Source: Phycisphaerae bacterium
GTDB taxonomy: Bacteria; Planctomycetota; Phycisphaerae; Sedimentisphaerales; Anaerobacaceae
Length of the DNA: 7,919 nucleotides
Assembly: GCA_030630315.1 (NCBI GenBank)
Contig: DAOVNI010000060.1
Span: forward strand, 1 to 7,919
Direction of reading: 5' to 3'
The notes under the pieces are model-generated. The model did not search any database and was not told the origin of the DNA. It saw nothing but the letters and a program-made list of their open reading frames with translations. A program made the translations under genes and the position numbers. Within the stretch, counting starts at the first letter, position 1. Each line of letters begins with the position of its first letter. This document shows positions 7,211-7,919 of the stretch, piece by piece.

Positions 7211-7266
7211 TCGTCGTTCGTGGTTCGTGTATCGTGGTTCGTATCTCGATTCACTATTCACGATTC
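7211..7266 (-). repeat. Tandem heptamer array, 8 units of 7 bases
   Basis: Exactly eight adjacent 7-base units run through this stretch. Read on the minus strand they begin GAATCGT, GAATAGT, GAATCGA, GATACGA and continue with ACCACGA, TACACGA, ACCACGA, ACGACGA. The general form is RAYMCGA. The array fills most of the 69-base gap between the 193-aa gene and the 71-aa gene and ends one base before the ATG of the latter. There are no spacers and no CRISPR character. Confidence 0.85.
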
Positions 7267-7278
7267 CCTATCGTTAAA

Positions 7279-7860
7279 TTATCTTTGTACTGCCAATTTT
7301 AAGTGGGCTAATAACTCTTCGGCGGTGCGGCTTATCAATTCGGATTTGGCGAATAATTGATGCCTTTTTAGAATCTCCGGCTTGTAATCGTAATATCTCT
7401 GCACCGCCTCGATGCCGGCTTCTGCGGCGCCGCTGGTTTTATATTCGCCGTCTAAAAGCCAAGAGCTTAGCTCATCATCGTACTCGGCGGGATAAATAAG
7501 TGCTACGACAAATTTGTCGTTGCCGTATTTAGCCAGATGCACCTTGGCCCGGCAGGGCGGCGAAGACCTGACGGCTAAATTAACGAGTGTTTTGAAATCC
7601 CGCCCGGCGGTTTCGAGCTCGCTCGAATAGAAGAACATCCCGGCCTCAAGCTGGAAAATTTCCGGCCGGACGCCTTTTAGTTTGAGTTTGCCGTCGGGGT
7701 AGGCCTTGTGTATCTTGTAGACCTTGCCATCCTTGTATTTCTCGCTTTCCAGAAGCTCAGCCACTTCTTGGGCGGTAAAGCCGACGCCGGCGTGGTCGCC
7801 GAAGTCGAAGATGTACAGGCCGACATATTTTTCGGGTTTTTCAAGTTCCGGCAGTTTCAT
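7279..7860 (-). CDS. Conserved-looking cytoplasmic protein of unknown function, 193 aa
   Basis: I do not recognise a family. The product has no signal peptide and no membrane segment, and mixes charged helical stretches with hydrophobic strands, as in a soluble globular protein. The N-terminal part (LYIFDFGDHAGVGFTAQEVAELLES) looks like a strand-turn-helix unit. A central section (VRPEIFQLEAGMFFYSSELETAG) and a Lys/Arg-rich C-terminal helix (PEILKRHQLFAKSELISRTAEELLAHLK) follow. CRAKVHLAKYGNDKFVVALIYP looks like paired strands. It is the first gene of a probable minus-strand unit with the 71-aa protein and nrdJ. The ATG at 7860 has no Shine-Dalgarno sequence, and the promoter-like TATAAT sits so close that the messenger may be nearly leaderless. 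A link to nucleotide reduction is suggested only by position. Confidence 0.8.
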   Translation of the reverse strand: MKLPELEKPEKYVGLYIFDFGDHAGVGFTAQEVAELLESEKYKDGKVYKIHKAYPDGKLKLKGVRPEIFQLEAGMFFYSSELETAGRDFKTLVNLAVRSSPPCRAKVHLAKYGNDKFVVALIYPAEYDDELSSWLLDGEYKTSGAAEAGIEAVQRYYDYKPEILKRHQLFAKSELISRTAEELLAHLKLAVQR

Positions 7861-7869
7861 AGTTGCTAT

Positions 7870-7875
7870 ATTATA
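7870..7875 (-). promoter_or_regulatory. Likely -10 promoter element (TATAAT)
   Basis: A perfect TATAAT on the minus strand lies nine bases before the ATG at 7860. The position 17 bases upstream reads ACTGCC, a poor -35 box. If transcription starts the usual six to eight bases downstream, the messenger would have almost no leader, which agrees with the missing Shine-Dalgarno site. The surrounding AT-rich stretch (7861-7919) holds no other gene start that I can see. Confidence 0.45.
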
Positions 7876-7919
7876 ACCACGGATTTCTAATTGGCAGTTT
7901 TTATTTTTGCGAATTTTCG

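Noticed and set aside
7210..7254. GTG at 7254 as start of the small basic protein
   Set aside because: The added 15 residues would be encoded entirely by the heptamer array; the ATG at 7209 begins where the repeat ends.
6965..7278. Cobalamin riboswitch in front of the B12-dependent reductase
   Set aside because: The gaps before nrdJ and the small gene are 29 and 69 bases and are filled by heptamers; there is no room for the roughly 200-base fold or its B12-box.
6890..7360. Plus-strand open frame of 156 codons opposite nrdJ and the small gene
   Set aside because: It is antisense to the nrdJ start, the 71-aa gene and the repeat array, and has no recognisable features.
7881..7890. Second copy of the long hairpin element near the right edge
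   Set aside because: Only a 10-base match (TTAGAAATCC on the minus strand) is shared; matches of this length are expected by chance in AT-rich gaps.

Overview
The window most likely comes from a bacterium of the Planctomycetota, probably the Phycisphaerae/Sedimentisphaerales side. The signs are a SecA with a greatly enlarged C-terminal half, a Tat-exported Gfo/Idh/MocA oxidoreductase next to a ceramidase-like exported protein, and a short class II (B12-dependent) ribonucleotide reductase, all at intermediate GC. The assignment rests on protein character and was not tested by a search. The class II reductase suits an anaerobic or microaerobic lifestyle.

Layout. Positions 1-1898 (+) hold the C-terminal part of secA, running off the left edge. 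A short tandem octamer array overlaps its stop codon. Positions 1998-3365 (+) encode a Tat-signal Gfo/Idh/MocA-family oxidoreductase, followed 69 bases later by an exported neutral ceramidase-like protein (3435-4838, +). These two probably form one unit for processing an extracytoplasmic substrate. A convergent intergenic region (4839-5113) holds two inverted repeats: a terminator-like hairpin right after the ceramidase-like gene, and a long imperfect hairpin of about 112 bases that no gene explains. On the minus strand, reading right to left, come a 193-aa protein of unknown function (7279-7860), a 71-aa basic small protein (6997-7209) and nrdJ (5114-6964). They are closely spaced and probably co-transcribed from a TATAAT-type promoter at 7870-7875.

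The most unusual points are these: (1) five diverged copies of a Trp-containing 57-67-residue unit in the region where ordinary SecA has about one; (2) the unexplained long hairpin between the convergent genes; (3) two families of very short tandem repeats, an octamer and a heptamer, placed exactly at gene boundaries. Heptamer copies sit where ribosome-binding sites would be for two successive genes. No CRISPR array, tRNA, rRNA, insertion sequence or transposase gene was seen.
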